36,663 nucleotides of DNA, from positions 1 through 36,663 of the forward strand of contig DBKH01000104.1 in NCBI GenBank assembly GCA_002297815.1, given 5' to 3'. The notes beneath the pieces were generated by a model. That model was not told where the DNA came from and searched no databases. It worked only from the letters and a program-made list of their open reading frames with translations. Both the position numbers and the translations under genes were made by a program. Below, piece after piece: positions 25,501-32,615 of the stretch. Every line of letters begins with the position of its first letter. Positions within the stretch are counted from its first letter, which is position 1. The stretch comes from Bacteroidales bacterium UBA755. Lineage in GTDB: Bacteria > Bacteroidota > Bacteroidia > Bacteroidales > UBA932.

Positions 25501-25643
25501 CCGACGACCGACACTGTCGCTCCCGGCATGGTCTCGCCGGTTTCCTCCTCGTAGATCACACCCTTAATGGTCTTGGTTTGAGCCAAAACCGCCAAAGGCG
25601 CAAGCACAAGGATTAGAGACAAAACGATCTTTTTGAAAGACAT
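22509..25643 (-). CDS. SusC/RagA-family TonB-linked outer-membrane transporter
   Basis: This 1044-residue protein has a type I signal peptide (1-21), a carboxypeptidase-regulatory-like domain (about 24-98), a TonB-box-like segment LDEVTVVAFG (103-112), a plug domain (about 115-225) with the family hallmark SIMKDATATALYGARGANGV, and a 22-strand-type barrel to the C-terminus (ending FNFGVNVTFDTK). Its length and motifs are standard for SusC. It imports oligosaccharides captured by the neighbouring SusD. It is the first gene of the five-gene operon and is divergent from the GH92 gene. There is no N-terminal secretin/TonB short (STN) domain, so anti-sigma signalling through this receptor is not suggested. 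Confidence 0.96.
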   Translation of the reverse strand: MSFKKIVLSLILVLAPLAVLAQTKTIKGVIYEEETGETMPGATVSVVGSTKGVMTDLDGSFELSGVKPTDKLKFECLGKESQILEVGSMTNFIVKLKNAANELDEVTVVAFGKQRKESTVAAITTVDVGTLKVPSSNLTTALAGNVAGVIAYQRSGEPGQDNADFFVRGITTFGANTSPLILIDNIELTSTDLARLQPDDIESFSIMKDATATALYGARGANGVIFVTTKRGQEGPAKIFARVETSISQPTDVVELADPITYMKSYNEAITTRDPLGDLMYSYDKIENTGKPGANPYIYPANDWYKMLFKDYSTAYRANVSVRGGGKVATYYVSGAFTEDTGILNVDKRNSFNNNIDQKTYTLRSNIDINVTPTTKLAIRLTGNFTDYRGPLDGGNKVYVDVVHSDPVLFPAYYPMDDDHIGIKHIMFGNWDKGGYTNPYANMVKGYRDYQRSQMIAAVELNQDLNFITKGLSAMTLFNLTRLSDFSVNRQFSPYWYTMDNYDSYTGEYHLRRINDDGTDYLTYNEGSKTVQNTLYSETRLNYARDFGRSEVTGLLVLTAYESRKANAGSLQLSLPSRNAGLSGRFTYGWDKRYFTEFNFGYNGSERFHKSHRWGFFPSAGAAWVMSNEPWFKSLKKTVDNLKFRVSYGLVGNDKIGNENNRFYYLSEMNMNSSANQAFFGDRRQVNYKGIDVTRYANEAITWEKSYKTNYAVELGLFDNFDLIAEYFTERRKDIFMTRADVPETMGLQAGISANIGEARAHGVDLQAEYQKVWNKDFWTSARANFTWSTGKYDVYEEPTYPEKYRQHAGYSIKQTWGYIAERLFIDDEEAANSPDQTSFGSPYGGGDIKYTDVNGDGKITTADMVPIGYPTSPEIIYGFGVSLGYKGIDLSVFFQGLGRESFWIDATSTYSTKYNRYGTAPFVNNTQLLKAYADSHWSEDNRDIYALYPRYSAYENLNNTATSTWWMRDGSFLRLKQLELGYTLPQKLTRKLNIDSLRFYFQGNNLLCWSKFKLWDPELAGNGLNYPIQRTFNFGVNVTFDTK

Positions 25644-25766
25644 AAATACTAAATTTGTTGTTTAATTAAAGTGTTATATTTCTTTTACTTTAGTTTCTAT
25701 TCAGCCTACTTCGCAAACCGATTTAATAGACACGCAACAAGACCTCCCTTTGCAGGTTGGAAAAGA

Positions 25767-25797
25767 CAAATTTAGAGACTTTTTCAGAAAAAACAAT
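25767..25797 (-). promoter_or_regulatory. Putative promoter of the SusC operon
   Basis: On the minus strand, TAAATTTG (complement of 25767-25774) matches the Bacteroidota -7 consensus TAnnTTTG. An ATTG element sits 19 bp upstream (complement of 25794-25797), the usual spacing for the -33 box. The leader to the susC ATG would be about 115 nt. Confidence 0.55.
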
Positions 25798-25806
25798 AGA
25801 TTTACG

Positions 25807-25814
25807 TATATTTG
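25807..25814 (+). promoter_or_regulatory. Possible -7 element for GH92
   Basis: TATATTTG matches the Bacteroidota -7 consensus, but the expected -33 TTTG is not clear, and the chosen ATG starts only 5 bp later, so transcripts would be nearly leaderless. An alternative match (TAAATTTG, 25650-25657) upstream has poor -33 spacing. Confidence 0.3.
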
Positions 25815-25818
25815 GCGT

Positions 25819-28164
25819 ATGAAAATCAATCTGTTTTGTGCAGGTCTATCCCTGCTTCTCTGCGTCGGATCTGCCGCGCAGCAGCCTTCAGCCAAGGCAA
25901 ATTATGTCGATCCATTCATAGGAACCGACGGGATGGGACACACTTTCCCCGGGGCGTGCGTGCCTTTCGGTGGGGTTCAACTTAGCCCAGACACGGACAC
26001 AATCCCTCACAACGTGAACGGGAAATACCAGCCACGTGTCTATGAATATTGCGCCGGCTACCGCTACTCTGATCCTACGATCGTCGGATTCAGCCACACG
26101 CACTTCAGCGGCACGGGGCACTCGGATCTGGGCGACATCCTGCTGATGCCGACCACCGGAGCCCTGAAACTGAATCCCGGCACAAGCGACAACCCAGACA
26201 GCGGCTACCGCAGCCGTTTCTCGCACGACACTGAGAAAGCCTCGGCGGGTTACTACGAGGTGACGCTGGCCGATTACGGTGTGAAGGCCCGTCTGACCGC
26301 TACCACCAGAGTCGGAGTCCATGAATATTCATTCCCCAAAGGGGTTGACGGTCAGGTGATTCTGGACCTAATCCACGGAATCTACAACTACGACGGCAAG
26401 GCCCTCTGGGCGGAAGTGCAGGTGCAGAACGACACCCTGCTGACCGGCTACCGCATCACCAACGGCTGGGCGCGCACCAACTACACCTACTTCGCCATCT
26501 CCTTTTCGCAGCCTATAACTGAATATGGTTATGCGGACCGCGGGAAGATCAACTATAAAGGAGGTTGGAGCAAATTCGACCAGTACCACAACTTCCCGGC
26601 GATGGCCGGACGCAAGTTGGTGGCTTGGTTCAAGTTCGCCACGTCCAAGAATCCAGAGCTGACCGTGAAGGTTGCCCTTTCGGCGACCGGGGCGGAGGGT
26701 GCGCTGAAGAACCTTGCGGCGGAGGCCTCAGGCAAGTCGTTCGATGACATCGCTTTGGAGGCTTCCTCGGCTTGGGAGAAGGAACTTTCCCAGATCGAGA
26801 TCCAGGGGACCGAGGGTGAGAAGAGAATGTTCTACACTTCTCTCTACCACACGATGATCAATCCGTCAGTCTATATGGACGTGGACGGAAAGTACAGAGG
26901 TCTCGACCACGAGATCCATCAGGCGGACGGCTTCACGAACTATACGGTGTTCTCACTTTGGGACACCTACCGCGCCGAGCATCCGTTCCTGGCGTTGTTC
27001 AAACCGGAGCGCGACAGGGACATGGTGGAGTCGATGCTGGCTCACTACGACCAGAATGTGCTTCACTTCCTGCCTGTCTGGAGCCATTGCGCCAACGAGA
27101 ACTGGTGCATGAGCGGCTACCACGCTGTGCCTGTGCTGGCCGACGCTATCACCAAAGGCCTGGACATTGACCGAGACAGAGCTCTCGAAGCGATGGTGAC
27201 CACTTCGAAGGCAAATTGGTACGCAGGGCTTGGTGACTATATGAAACTCGGCTACGTGCCTTACGACAAGATCTCCACCGCGGCCAGCAACACGCTGGAA
27301 TATTCTTTCGATGACTGGACCATCTGGCACACCGCCAAACTCGCTGGCAACGAGAAGGTCGCTGATGAATATCTCGCACGCGCGCAATTTTACAGAAACG
27401 TGTTCGACACTGAGCTCGGATTCGCGCGCCCGAAATATTCAGACGGCACTTTCAAGAAGGATTTCGACATCATGCAGACTATGGGAGAAGGCTTCATCGA
27501 GGGCAACTCGCTGAACTTCTCGTTCCACGCTCCGCAGGACGTGTACGGCGTGATGGAGCTGATGGGTGGTGAGAAGAAGTTCATTTCCGCCCTGGACGAG
27601 CTCTTCTACCATGATCTTCCTGAATATGCCTACGCCACTAACGAGGACATCACGAAGGACTGCCTGATCGGTGGCTATGTGCACGGCAACGAGCCGAGCC
27701 ATCATATTCCTTATCTCTATGCTTGGACAAACCAGCCTTGGAAGACACAGTACTGGATGAGGGAGATCATCAATCGGATGTACCGCCCTGATATTCACGG
27801 ATTGGGAGGAAATGACGACTGCGGCCAGATGTCCGCATGGTACATATTCAGTGTGCTTGGATTCTACCCTGTCTGCCCTGGAAGCGACCAGTACGTGTTC
27901 GGTGCTCCGTACCTTCCTTACGCTAAAATCGCGCTTCCGAACGGAAAAACACTTGAGGTGAAGGCCACCGGTGTGAGTGATGTTAACCGTTATGTGAAGA
28001 AGGTCCTTCGCAACGGAGTCGACTGCAAGAAGCTTTACATTACCCACGATGATCTCCTTCAGGGTGGTACAATCGAGTTCGTGATGACCTCCAAACCGAA
28101 CAAGGCGCGCGGCCAGAAACCAGAAGACAAGCCGTACTCCCTCTCGAAGAAAAGTCGTAAATAA
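25819..28164 (+). CDS. GH92 family alpha-mannosidase, secreted
   Basis: The start at 25819 gives a good signal peptide (MKINLFCAGLSLLLCVGSAA) and a 781-residue protein, normal for GH92. An ATG 69 bp upstream is in frame but adds a charged non-signal stretch. GH92 landmarks are visible: VDPFIGTDGMGHTFPGA at about 30-46, GFSHTHFSGTGHSDLGD at about 90-106, a GNEPSHHIPYLY motif near 622 and GNDDCGQMSAWYIFS near 663, which contain the catalytic Glu/Asp and calcium-site regions known from the family. These calcium-dependent exo-enzymes remove terminal alpha-mannose from N-glycans or mannan. The signal peptide lacks a lipobox Cys, so a periplasmic location is likely. It is divergent from susC and probably regulated with it. 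It ends at a strong terminator. Confidence 0.95.
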   Translation: MKINLFCAGLSLLLCVGSAAQQPSAKANYVDPFIGTDGMGHTFPGACVPFGGVQLSPDTDTIPHNVNGKYQPRVYEYCAGYRYSDPTIVGFSHTHFSGTGHSDLGDILLMPTTGALKLNPGTSDNPDSGYRSRFSHDTEKASAGYYEVTLADYGVKARLTATTRVGVHEYSFPKGVDGQVILDLIHGIYNYDGKALWAEVQVQNDTLLTGYRITNGWARTNYTYFAISFSQPITEYGYADRGKINYKGGWSKFDQYHNFPAMAGRKLVAWFKFATSKNPELTVKVALSATGAEGALKNLAAEASGKSFDDIALEASSAWEKELSQIEIQGTEGEKRMFYTSLYHTMINPSVYMDVDGKYRGLDHEIHQADGFTNYTVFSLWDTYRAEHPFLALFKPERDRDMVESMLAHYDQNVLHFLPVWSHCANENWCMSGYHAVPVLADAITKGLDIDRDRALEAMVTTSKANWYAGLGDYMKLGYVPYDKISTAASNTLEYSFDDWTIWHTAKLAGNEKVADEYLARAQFYRNVFDTELGFARPKYSDGTFKKDFDIMQTMGEGFIEGNSLNFSFHAPQDVYGVMELMGGEKKFISALDELFYHDLPEYAYATNEDITKDCLIGGYVHGNEPSHHIPYLYAWTNQPWKTQYWMREIINRMYRPDIHGLGGNDDCGQMSAWYIFSVLGFYPVCPGSDQYVFGAPYLPYAKIALPNGKTLEVKATGVSDVNRYVKKVLRNGVDCKKLYITHDDLLQGGTIEFVMTSKPNKARGQKPEDKPYSLSKKSRK

Positions 28165-28177
28165 ACAACTGACTACC

Positions 28178-28235
28178 AAAACGTTAAGCTGTTGCCTTTA
28201 GTCAATGCAAACCAAAGGCAACAGCTTAACGTTTT
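28178..28235. terminator. Strong bidirectional-type terminator after GH92
   Basis: A perfect 22-bp inverted repeat (28178-28199 with 28214-28235, 14-nt loop) contains GTTAAGCTGTTGCC in the left arm. It starts with four A and ends with four T residues, so it can terminate transcription from both directions. It lies 13 bp after the GH92 stop. Confidence 0.9.
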
Positions 28236-28270
28236 AATAATGTGCACGTTGCAACGAACGGTGAGATACG

Positions 28271-28299
28271 AAAAAAGACCGATGAATTTCACCGGTCTA
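28271..28299 (-). terminator. Terminator of tRNA-Leu
   Basis: On the minus strand just after the tRNA 3' end, AGACCGGTGAA pairs with TTCATCGGTCT with one mismatch, and a run of six T residues follows (complement of 28271-28276). Confidence 0.8.
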
Positions 28300-28304
28300 T
28301 TTCG

Positions 28305-28387
28305 TGCGGTAGGTGAGAGTCGAACTCACACGGGCTTGCGCCCACTACCCCCTCAAAGTAGCGTGTATACCATTTCACCACTACCGC
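28305..28387 (-). tRNA. tRNA-Leu (anticodon GAG)
   Basis: Read on the minus strand, a 7-bp acceptor stem GCGGTAG/CTACCGC with discriminator A encloses a type II (long variable arm) tRNA. The anticodon stem-loop CTACT-TTGAGGG-GGTAG gives anticodon GAG. The T arm has GAGTTCGACTC. CCA is not encoded. It has its own promoter and terminator. Confidence 0.92.
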
Positions 28388-28415
28388 AAGTATGTCTCCC
28401 TTTGTTTTGGGATTG

Positions 28416-28446
28416 CAAAGATAAAGAATATTCCTGAAATACCAAA
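28416..28446 (-). promoter_or_regulatory. Promoter of tRNA-Leu
   Basis: On the minus strand TATCTTTG (complement of 28416-28423) lies 19 bp downstream of TTTG (complement of 28443-28446), an exact match to the Bacteroidota promoter. The -7 octamer is identical to that of the Thr/Tyr/Gly/Thr tRNA cluster. Confidence 0.8.
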
Positions 28447-28450
28447 AAAT

Positions 28451-28481
28451 TTCGAGAATAAATTAATATTTCGTAACTTTG
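28451..28481 (+). promoter_or_regulatory. Promoter of rpsP-rimM
   Basis: TAACTTTG at 28474-28481 fits the -7 consensus, and a TTCG/TTTC element lies 19 bp upstream. It is only 4 bp from the end of the opposing tRNA-Leu promoter, so the two promoters are back to back. Confidence 0.65.
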
Positions 28482-28544
28482 CCCGTCTCCACGAGTTGGA
28501 GGCTAAAGGTTAAACATCATTAATTATTTAAAAACAGATTCACA

Positions 28545-29108
28545 ATGGCTGTTAAAATCAGACTTCAGCGCCACGGTAAGAAGAATTTCGCATTCTTCCA
28601 CATTGTTGTGGCTGATTCCCGCGCACCACGCGACGGACGTTTCATCGAGCAACTCGGCTCTTACAACCCTAACACCAACCCTGCTACCATCATCCTCGAT
28701 GGCGAGAAGGCTCTCAAATGGCTCAATGTCGGTGCCCAGCCTACACTTGTAGCCCGCAGAATCCTTTCTTACGAAGGAGTTCTCCTGAGAAAGCACCTTG
28801 AAGGCGGAGTTGCTAAGGGAGCTCTCACCCAGGAGCAGGCAGACCAGAAATGGAACGCTTGGAAAGCTGAGAGAGATGCTAAGATCGCTGCCAAGAAGGC
28901 TGGTCTTGTAAAAGATGCTGCTGACAAGGCTAAGGTCGCTCTTGAGGCCGAGAAGAAGGTAAACGCAGAAAGGGCTGAAGCTCTCGCCAAGAAGGCAGAA
29001 GAGCTCGCTGAGGCTCAGCGCAAAGCTGCTGAAGAGGCAGCTGCTGCAAAGGCTGCTGAGGAAGCTGCCGCAGCAGAGGCTTCACCAGAGGCTCCAGCAG
29101 AGGCCTAA
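28545..29108 (+). CDS. rpsP: 30S ribosomal protein S16 with long C-terminal extension
   Basis: The N-terminal half is S16: MAVKIRLQRHGKKNFAFFH, VVADSRAPRDGRFIEQLGSYNP and the following segment through VGAQPT. The core ends around residue 80. The remainder to residue 187 is a Lys/Glu/Ala-rich helical tail that ends in an Ala/Glu/Pro stretch. Such an extended S16 is usual in Bacteroidota, whereas most other bacteria have about 80-90 residues. The protein is part of the small ribosomal subunit body. It is followed 17 bp later by rimM, as in many genomes. Confidence 0.96.
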   Translation: MAVKIRLQRHGKKNFAFFHIVVADSRAPRDGRFIEQLGSYNPNTNPATIILDGEKALKWLNVGAQPTLVARRILSYEGVLLRKHLEGGVAKGALTQEQADQKWNAWKAERDAKIAAKKAGLVKDAADKAKVALEAEKKVNAERAEALAKKAEELAEAQRKAAEEAAAAKAAEEAAAAEASPEAPAEA

Positions 29109-29125
29109 TCTAAGAAGCGCTTCTA

Positions 29126-29647
29126 ATGTCTAGGGCAAAATCAGAACTTCTGCGGATTGCCCGGGTACTGAAGTCCAACGGTACCGAAGGCGAAATCCTT
29201 ATGGGTTTCCGCGAAACCAATCCAGAGGACTTGAATCTCAAGGAACCGGTGTTCATCAATTTCGATGGACTTCCGGTTCCATTTTTTATTGAATCTTTCT
29301 CAAAAAAAGGCACAAACCGTGCTCTTGTACGTCTGACGGGAGTAAAAAATCTTGAAGACGCAGAGGAAATAGTAGGCAAAGACATCCAAGCAAAAGCTGA
29401 AGCAATTCTTCAAGAAGAAGATGAAGATGACTTGACAGTTGATGACCTCATCGGCTGGACTCTATTAGACTCAGACAATGAAACCGTTGGTGAGATCACT
29501 GACTATGAGGACATCCCAGGGAACACATGTCTCTATGTAGAAACGAAAAACGGGCAAGTGATGATCCCATTGCATGAAGATCTCATCCTGTCCGTTGATG
29601 AAGAATCAAAGGCTATCACGGTTGACATTCCTGAAGGCCTGATTTAA
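29126..29647 (+). CDS. rimM: Ribosome maturation factor RimM
   Basis: This 173-residue cytoplasmic protein assists 30S head assembly and binds S19. The N-terminal beta-barrel begins LLRIARVLKSNGTEGEILMGF. The PRC-barrel half has LIGWTLLDSDNETVGEITDYEDIPG and then MIPLHEDLILSVDEESKAITVDIPEGLI, the usual RimM ending. Length is normal. It lies 17 bp after rpsP and probably shares its transcript. It is convergent with the DUF975 gene, with only 7 bp between stop codons. Confidence 0.93.
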   Translation: MSRAKSELLRIARVLKSNGTEGEILMGFRETNPEDLNLKEPVFINFDGLPVPFFIESFSKKGTNRALVRLTGVKNLEDAEEIVGKDIQAKAEAILQEEDEDDLTVDDLIGWTLLDSDNETVGEITDYEDIPGNTCLYVETKNGQVMIPLHEDLILSVDEESKAITVDIPEGLI

Positions 29648-29654
29648 AATATTC

Positions 29655-30335
29655 CTAAGCTATCCCTCCCACTTTACTTTCGTAGTCAGTCTTCACGTCC
29701 TCGTAGAAGGAAGCTTCTGCCGTTTGAGCATAAGGTAAGAACCAAATCAAGCCTATTCCCAATGTCAGGAAGCATAGGAAGAGCCATCCTATGAAACTAA
29801 GATACAAGTAAAACAAATCGAACTTTCGTCCGTACATCATCTTTCTACTCAGATTAATCGCCTGATTGGCCGAAAGTTCTGGATAGTCAACCAGAATGTA
29901 GCTCGTCATCGCGTAGGAAAGGCCTTTGATGATTCCTGGCACTATTAGGAGGAGCGCCCAGAGACTTGCAAAAATTTTAGTCAAAAGGACACCCCAGAGA
30001 TTATGCCAATAACTCTTGAAAGTGATATTGAACATATTCCTCACTACCCTGTCGTCACCTTCAGTAAGCAGCCTCTTCAGACTGTTTACAAGGCCTATCG
30101 TAAGAGGGAGCAACAAGAAAATCAAGCCCAAAGTGTACCACAATGACCACTTTGACACACTGGCGGAAAGAGCCAGATTAGTCGGATCATCCAGAAGTTG
30201 CATGTACTTGAACTCATAAGGGGCCATAAACACCATAGCGATTCCGATGTAGGCCAACACAGCTAGAATTGCCTGTGGCCACTTACCTTTCAATGCGGTA
30301 AGTGCCTCATTCTTATAGACCTGATTTTCCTTCAT
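29655..30335 (-). CDS. DUF975 family integral membrane protein
   Basis: This 226-residue protein has at least five hydrophobic segments (about 20-35, 70-90, 110-140, 175-200). The DUF975 pattern is clear: LLPLTIGLVNSLKRLLTEGDDR, WALLLIVPGIIKGLSYAMTSYILVDYPELSANQAINLSRKMM-type motif (here TSYILVDYPELSANQAIN) and FLTLGIGLIWFLPYAQTAEASFYED. The family sits in the cytoplasmic membrane and has no established function. It is a single gene on the minus strand. Confidence 0.85.
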   Translation of the reverse strand: MKENQVYKNEALTALKGKWPQAILAVLAYIGIAMVFMAPYEFKYMQLLDDPTNLALSASVSKWSLWYTLGLIFLLLPLTIGLVNSLKRLLTEGDDRVVRNMFNITFKSYWHNLWGVLLTKIFASLWALLLIVPGIIKGLSYAMTSYILVDYPELSANQAINLSRKMMYGRKFDLFYLYLSFIGWLFLCFLTLGIGLIWFLPYAQTAEASFYEDVKTDYESKVGGIA

Positions 30336-30355
30336 GATTTCAAAAATATCTAAAC

Positions 30356-30384
30356 ATAGGAGAGGGGACGTTTCTCCTCTCTAT
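30356..30384 (-). terminator. Probable terminator after the DUF4465 gene
   Basis: ATAGGAGAGG at 30356-30365 pairs with CCTCTCTAT at 30376-30384 with one bulged base. On the minus strand a short T-run follows after a few bases. It lies just downstream of the stop at 30395. Confidence 0.45.
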
Positions 30385-30394
30385 AAATCATTTA

Positions 30395-31144
30395 CTAATA
30401 CTCTACCGCAATATTGGCAATCAAAAAGTCAAGACAGAAGTACGGAGGAAGGCTTGTGGTGTTTATCGAGAATTTAATCGCATCAACATCCATGGTATTA
30501 GCTGTCTTCATCTCCCATGCAGTCCAATCCTTGACAACCTTATGCTCTGAACCAGTGTAATCTACGAGTGGGAACTCTTCTGTGCAGACAGGAATGCCAT
30601 TCTTGAAAAAAGTAGCAGTCACACTAAGAAACTCACCATCATTGATCTTTCCTTCCTCAGCGAGCTTTTCAATGTACTTGGTGTTGTTGATGTAGAATCC
30701 GAGAACGTTGCACCTGGATTTGGTAAAATTCTCAGCGTACTTAAAGATTACGTCATACTCAGATGACGGAGAAGGAGTATAGACCGCATAAGCCTTGCTG
30801 ATGAATGTGTTCTTTTGATCGGTGAAACCGGCATTCTTCCCAGCGGAAGTAAACAACAAAAGCTCGTCAGTGTCATCCATGCTACCTTTCTTCAGAGAGA
30901 CCTTCCAACCGCCAATAAAGTTGGTGTTCAAATCATCACATTCCGTACACAAAGCAGAGTAGTCATCCAGCCCGACATATTTATTGAAATAAAGGCTGTC
31001 GATTACAGGGAACGTACTTGGGTTCTCTGCGACATAGTTGAAATTACCCGACAGGGTATAACTAAGGGATGAAGGTTTGTCTTCACAAGAAACGGCAGCA
31101 ATGATGAAAGCTGCGAAAAACAAAGATTTGATTGAGTTTTTCAT
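30395..31144 (-). CDS. DUF4465 domain lipoprotein
   Basis: This 249-residue protein has a lipoprotein signal (AAFIIAAVSC, Cys 20). The mature part has YFNKYVGLDDYSALCTEC, FIGGWKVSL, KNTFISKAYAVYTP and a C-terminal beta region ending LPPYFCLDFLIANIAVEY, matching the DUF4465 beta-sandwich family of Bacteroidota, which is of unknown function. Several paired Cys residues (around 60, 63 and 143) could form disulfides in the periplasm. It has its own likely promoter in the 55-bp gap after the second MFS gene, so it may be expressed apart from the transporters. Confidence 0.8.
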   Translation of the reverse strand: MKNSIKSLFFAAFIIAAVSCEDKPSSLSYTLSGNFNYVAENPSTFPVIDSLYFNKYVGLDDYSALCTECDDLNTNFIGGWKVSLKKGSMDDTDELLLFTSAGKNAGFTDQKNTFISKAYAVYTPSPSSEYDVIFKYAENFTKSRCNVLGFYINNTKYIEKLAEEGKINDGEFLSVTATFFKNGIPVCTEEFPLVDYTGSEHKVVKDWTAWEMKTANTMDVDAIKFSINTTSLPPYFCLDFLIANIAVEY

Positions 31145-31163
31145 AAATATTTACAAATTTTGC

Positions 31164-31195
31164 CAAATTTACAACATATTTTCAATAGATACAAC
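31164..31195 (-). promoter_or_regulatory. Putative promoter of the DUF4465 gene
   Basis: On the minus strand TAAATTTG (complement of 31164-31171) matches the -7 consensus and is 20 bp downstream of GTTG (complement of 31192-31195). The leader would be about 12 nt. Confidence 0.5.
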
Positions 31196-31199
31196 AAAG

Positions 31200-32558
31200 C
31201 TATTTTACAGGCTTGACCGCTTCATCCATCTTTAAATGCGGATTGCGATGGGAGTACACACAAAGAGAAGTCGCAAGGAAAAGAGCGACAACGCAGACAG
31301 CCACAAACATTATCTCTACCCAAAAAGCCCCTGCCTCACTGACACCATTGTCAAGATTTGTGTCCGCCAAGATTCTGCCAGCCAGCATCTTAAATGACAT
31401 TAGGCCAAGATTCTGCACCCAATAAATCAATGAATATGCTGTACCCAGAACCTTATCCGGAACAATCTTAGGCACCGATGGCCACATGGCAGCAGGGACC
31501 AGAGAGTAACCGAATCCTAGAAAAACCATGCTGAGATACCCATAAAAAGGAATCCCCGATGGAGCAAAAGCAAGCATCAGATGAGCTATAAGAGCAAGGA
31601 CCGCTCCGGTCAGCATCCAACGCGTGCCACGCCCTATCTTATCCACCAATATTCCAAAAATAGGAGCGAACACAACGGTAGCGAACGGCAACATGGAAAC
31701 CATCCAACTCGCAGCCTCGACAGGAACATCAAATCGAGGAATCAGAATAGCTGAAGCGAATTTCTTAAACGAAACGACACTGCTGTAGAAGAACACGCAA
31801 AGCAGGGCAATAACTATGAATTGCCTATTCTTCAAAAGCTTGACAACGTCAGAGAATCTAAACTTATCTTCATCCGCTGTCTCTACCTTATCCTTTAATC
31901 CCGCCTGACGGTCAAATCTGGCATCCATTGCCACGAATATTCCCCAAAGGAGCATTCCGACCAGCATCAACACAAGTCCCAGAAATGCAGGAGAGGCAGT
32001 CTCTGCCAATGAATATGTCTCCCCCACTGCCTTTTCAGCGACAAGCTTTGGAGAAATGACAAGAGCGAATGCTGTTCCGAGCCTAGCTATCGCCAACTGC
32101 AATCCCATGGCAAACGCCATATTCCCGCCCTTAAACCACTTGGCGATGGATCTAGTGACAGCAACGCCTGCGATTTCGCTTCCGAGACCGAAGAGCATGC
32201 ACCCCACATAAGCGATTGTGAGTGAAGACTTAGGAGGAAGGCCAGAGGTCAGAGCGCATGTCACCAAAGCAGCCCCACCAGCCATCATGGTGACAAAGAT
32301 TGAGCCCGTCACCCTGACGCCCCATTTGTCCAAAAGCATTCCGCAGACCACCAAGCCGCCAAACACGCAAAGGACAGAGTATCCACTAGTGTAAAGACCG
32401 TAGTCAGCGGAGTTCCACCCAAGCTGAAGCATTGATGGGTTCTCAAACAAATGGGACAATGTTGAGAACATGTCATCGAAGTAGTACGATGCGAACATCG
32501 GTACCACTAGACAAGCCAATGCCATCCAGCATGAATATTTCCTTAAAAAATTAGCCAC
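31200..32558 (-). CDS. MFS transporter, second of a tandem pair
   Basis: This 452-residue protein has about 12 membrane segments and MFS signatures: LLDKWGVRVTG after helix 2 (motif A type) and the repeat in the second half, LVDKIGRGTRWMLTG. It shares clear block-for-block similarity with the upstream gene product at 32616-34040, for example SIAKWFKGGNMAFAMGLQL against AIAKWFKGKEMAMAMGIEM. The pair therefore arose by duplication. Its general build is like the OFA/NarK-like groups, which move small organic or inorganic anions, but the substrate cannot be read from sequence. It follows its paralogue by 57 bp. Confidence 0.85.
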   Translation of the reverse strand: MANFLRKYSCWMALACLVVPMFASYYFDDMFSTLSHLFENPSMLQLGWNSADYGLYTSGYSVLCVFGGLVVCGMLLDKWGVRVTGSIFVTMMAGGAALVTCALTSGLPPKSSLTIAYVGCMLFGLGSEIAGVAVTRSIAKWFKGGNMAFAMGLQLAIARLGTAFALVISPKLVAEKAVGETYSLAETASPAFLGLVLMLVGMLLWGIFVAMDARFDRQAGLKDKVETADEDKFRFSDVVKLLKNRQFIVIALLCVFFYSSVVSFKKFASAILIPRFDVPVEAASWMVSMLPFATVVFAPIFGILVDKIGRGTRWMLTGAVLALIAHLMLAFAPSGIPFYGYLSMVFLGFGYSLVPAAMWPSVPKIVPDKVLGTAYSLIYWVQNLGLMSFKMLAGRILADTNLDNGVSEAGAFWVEIMFVAVCVVALFLATSLCVYSHRNPHLKMDEAVKPVK

Positions 32559-32615
32559 AATCGTTTAGTTTAGTGATCGTTAAGTTCGTTCGCTAAGGGG
32601 AGAAACATCCAAAAA

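Noticed and set aside
24369..25616. Long plus-strand open frame (415 codons) opposite susC
   Set aside because: It is the antisense shadow of a well-supported SusC gene with complete motifs; its translation is Val/Arg/Gly-rich with no recognisable domain.
25750..25818. Upstream start for GH92 at 25750
   Set aside because: The extra 23 residues are charged and hide the signal peptide, which begins at 25819.
27439..28179. Minus-strand open frame opposite GH92
   Set aside because: Antisense shadow of the GH92 C-terminal catalytic region.
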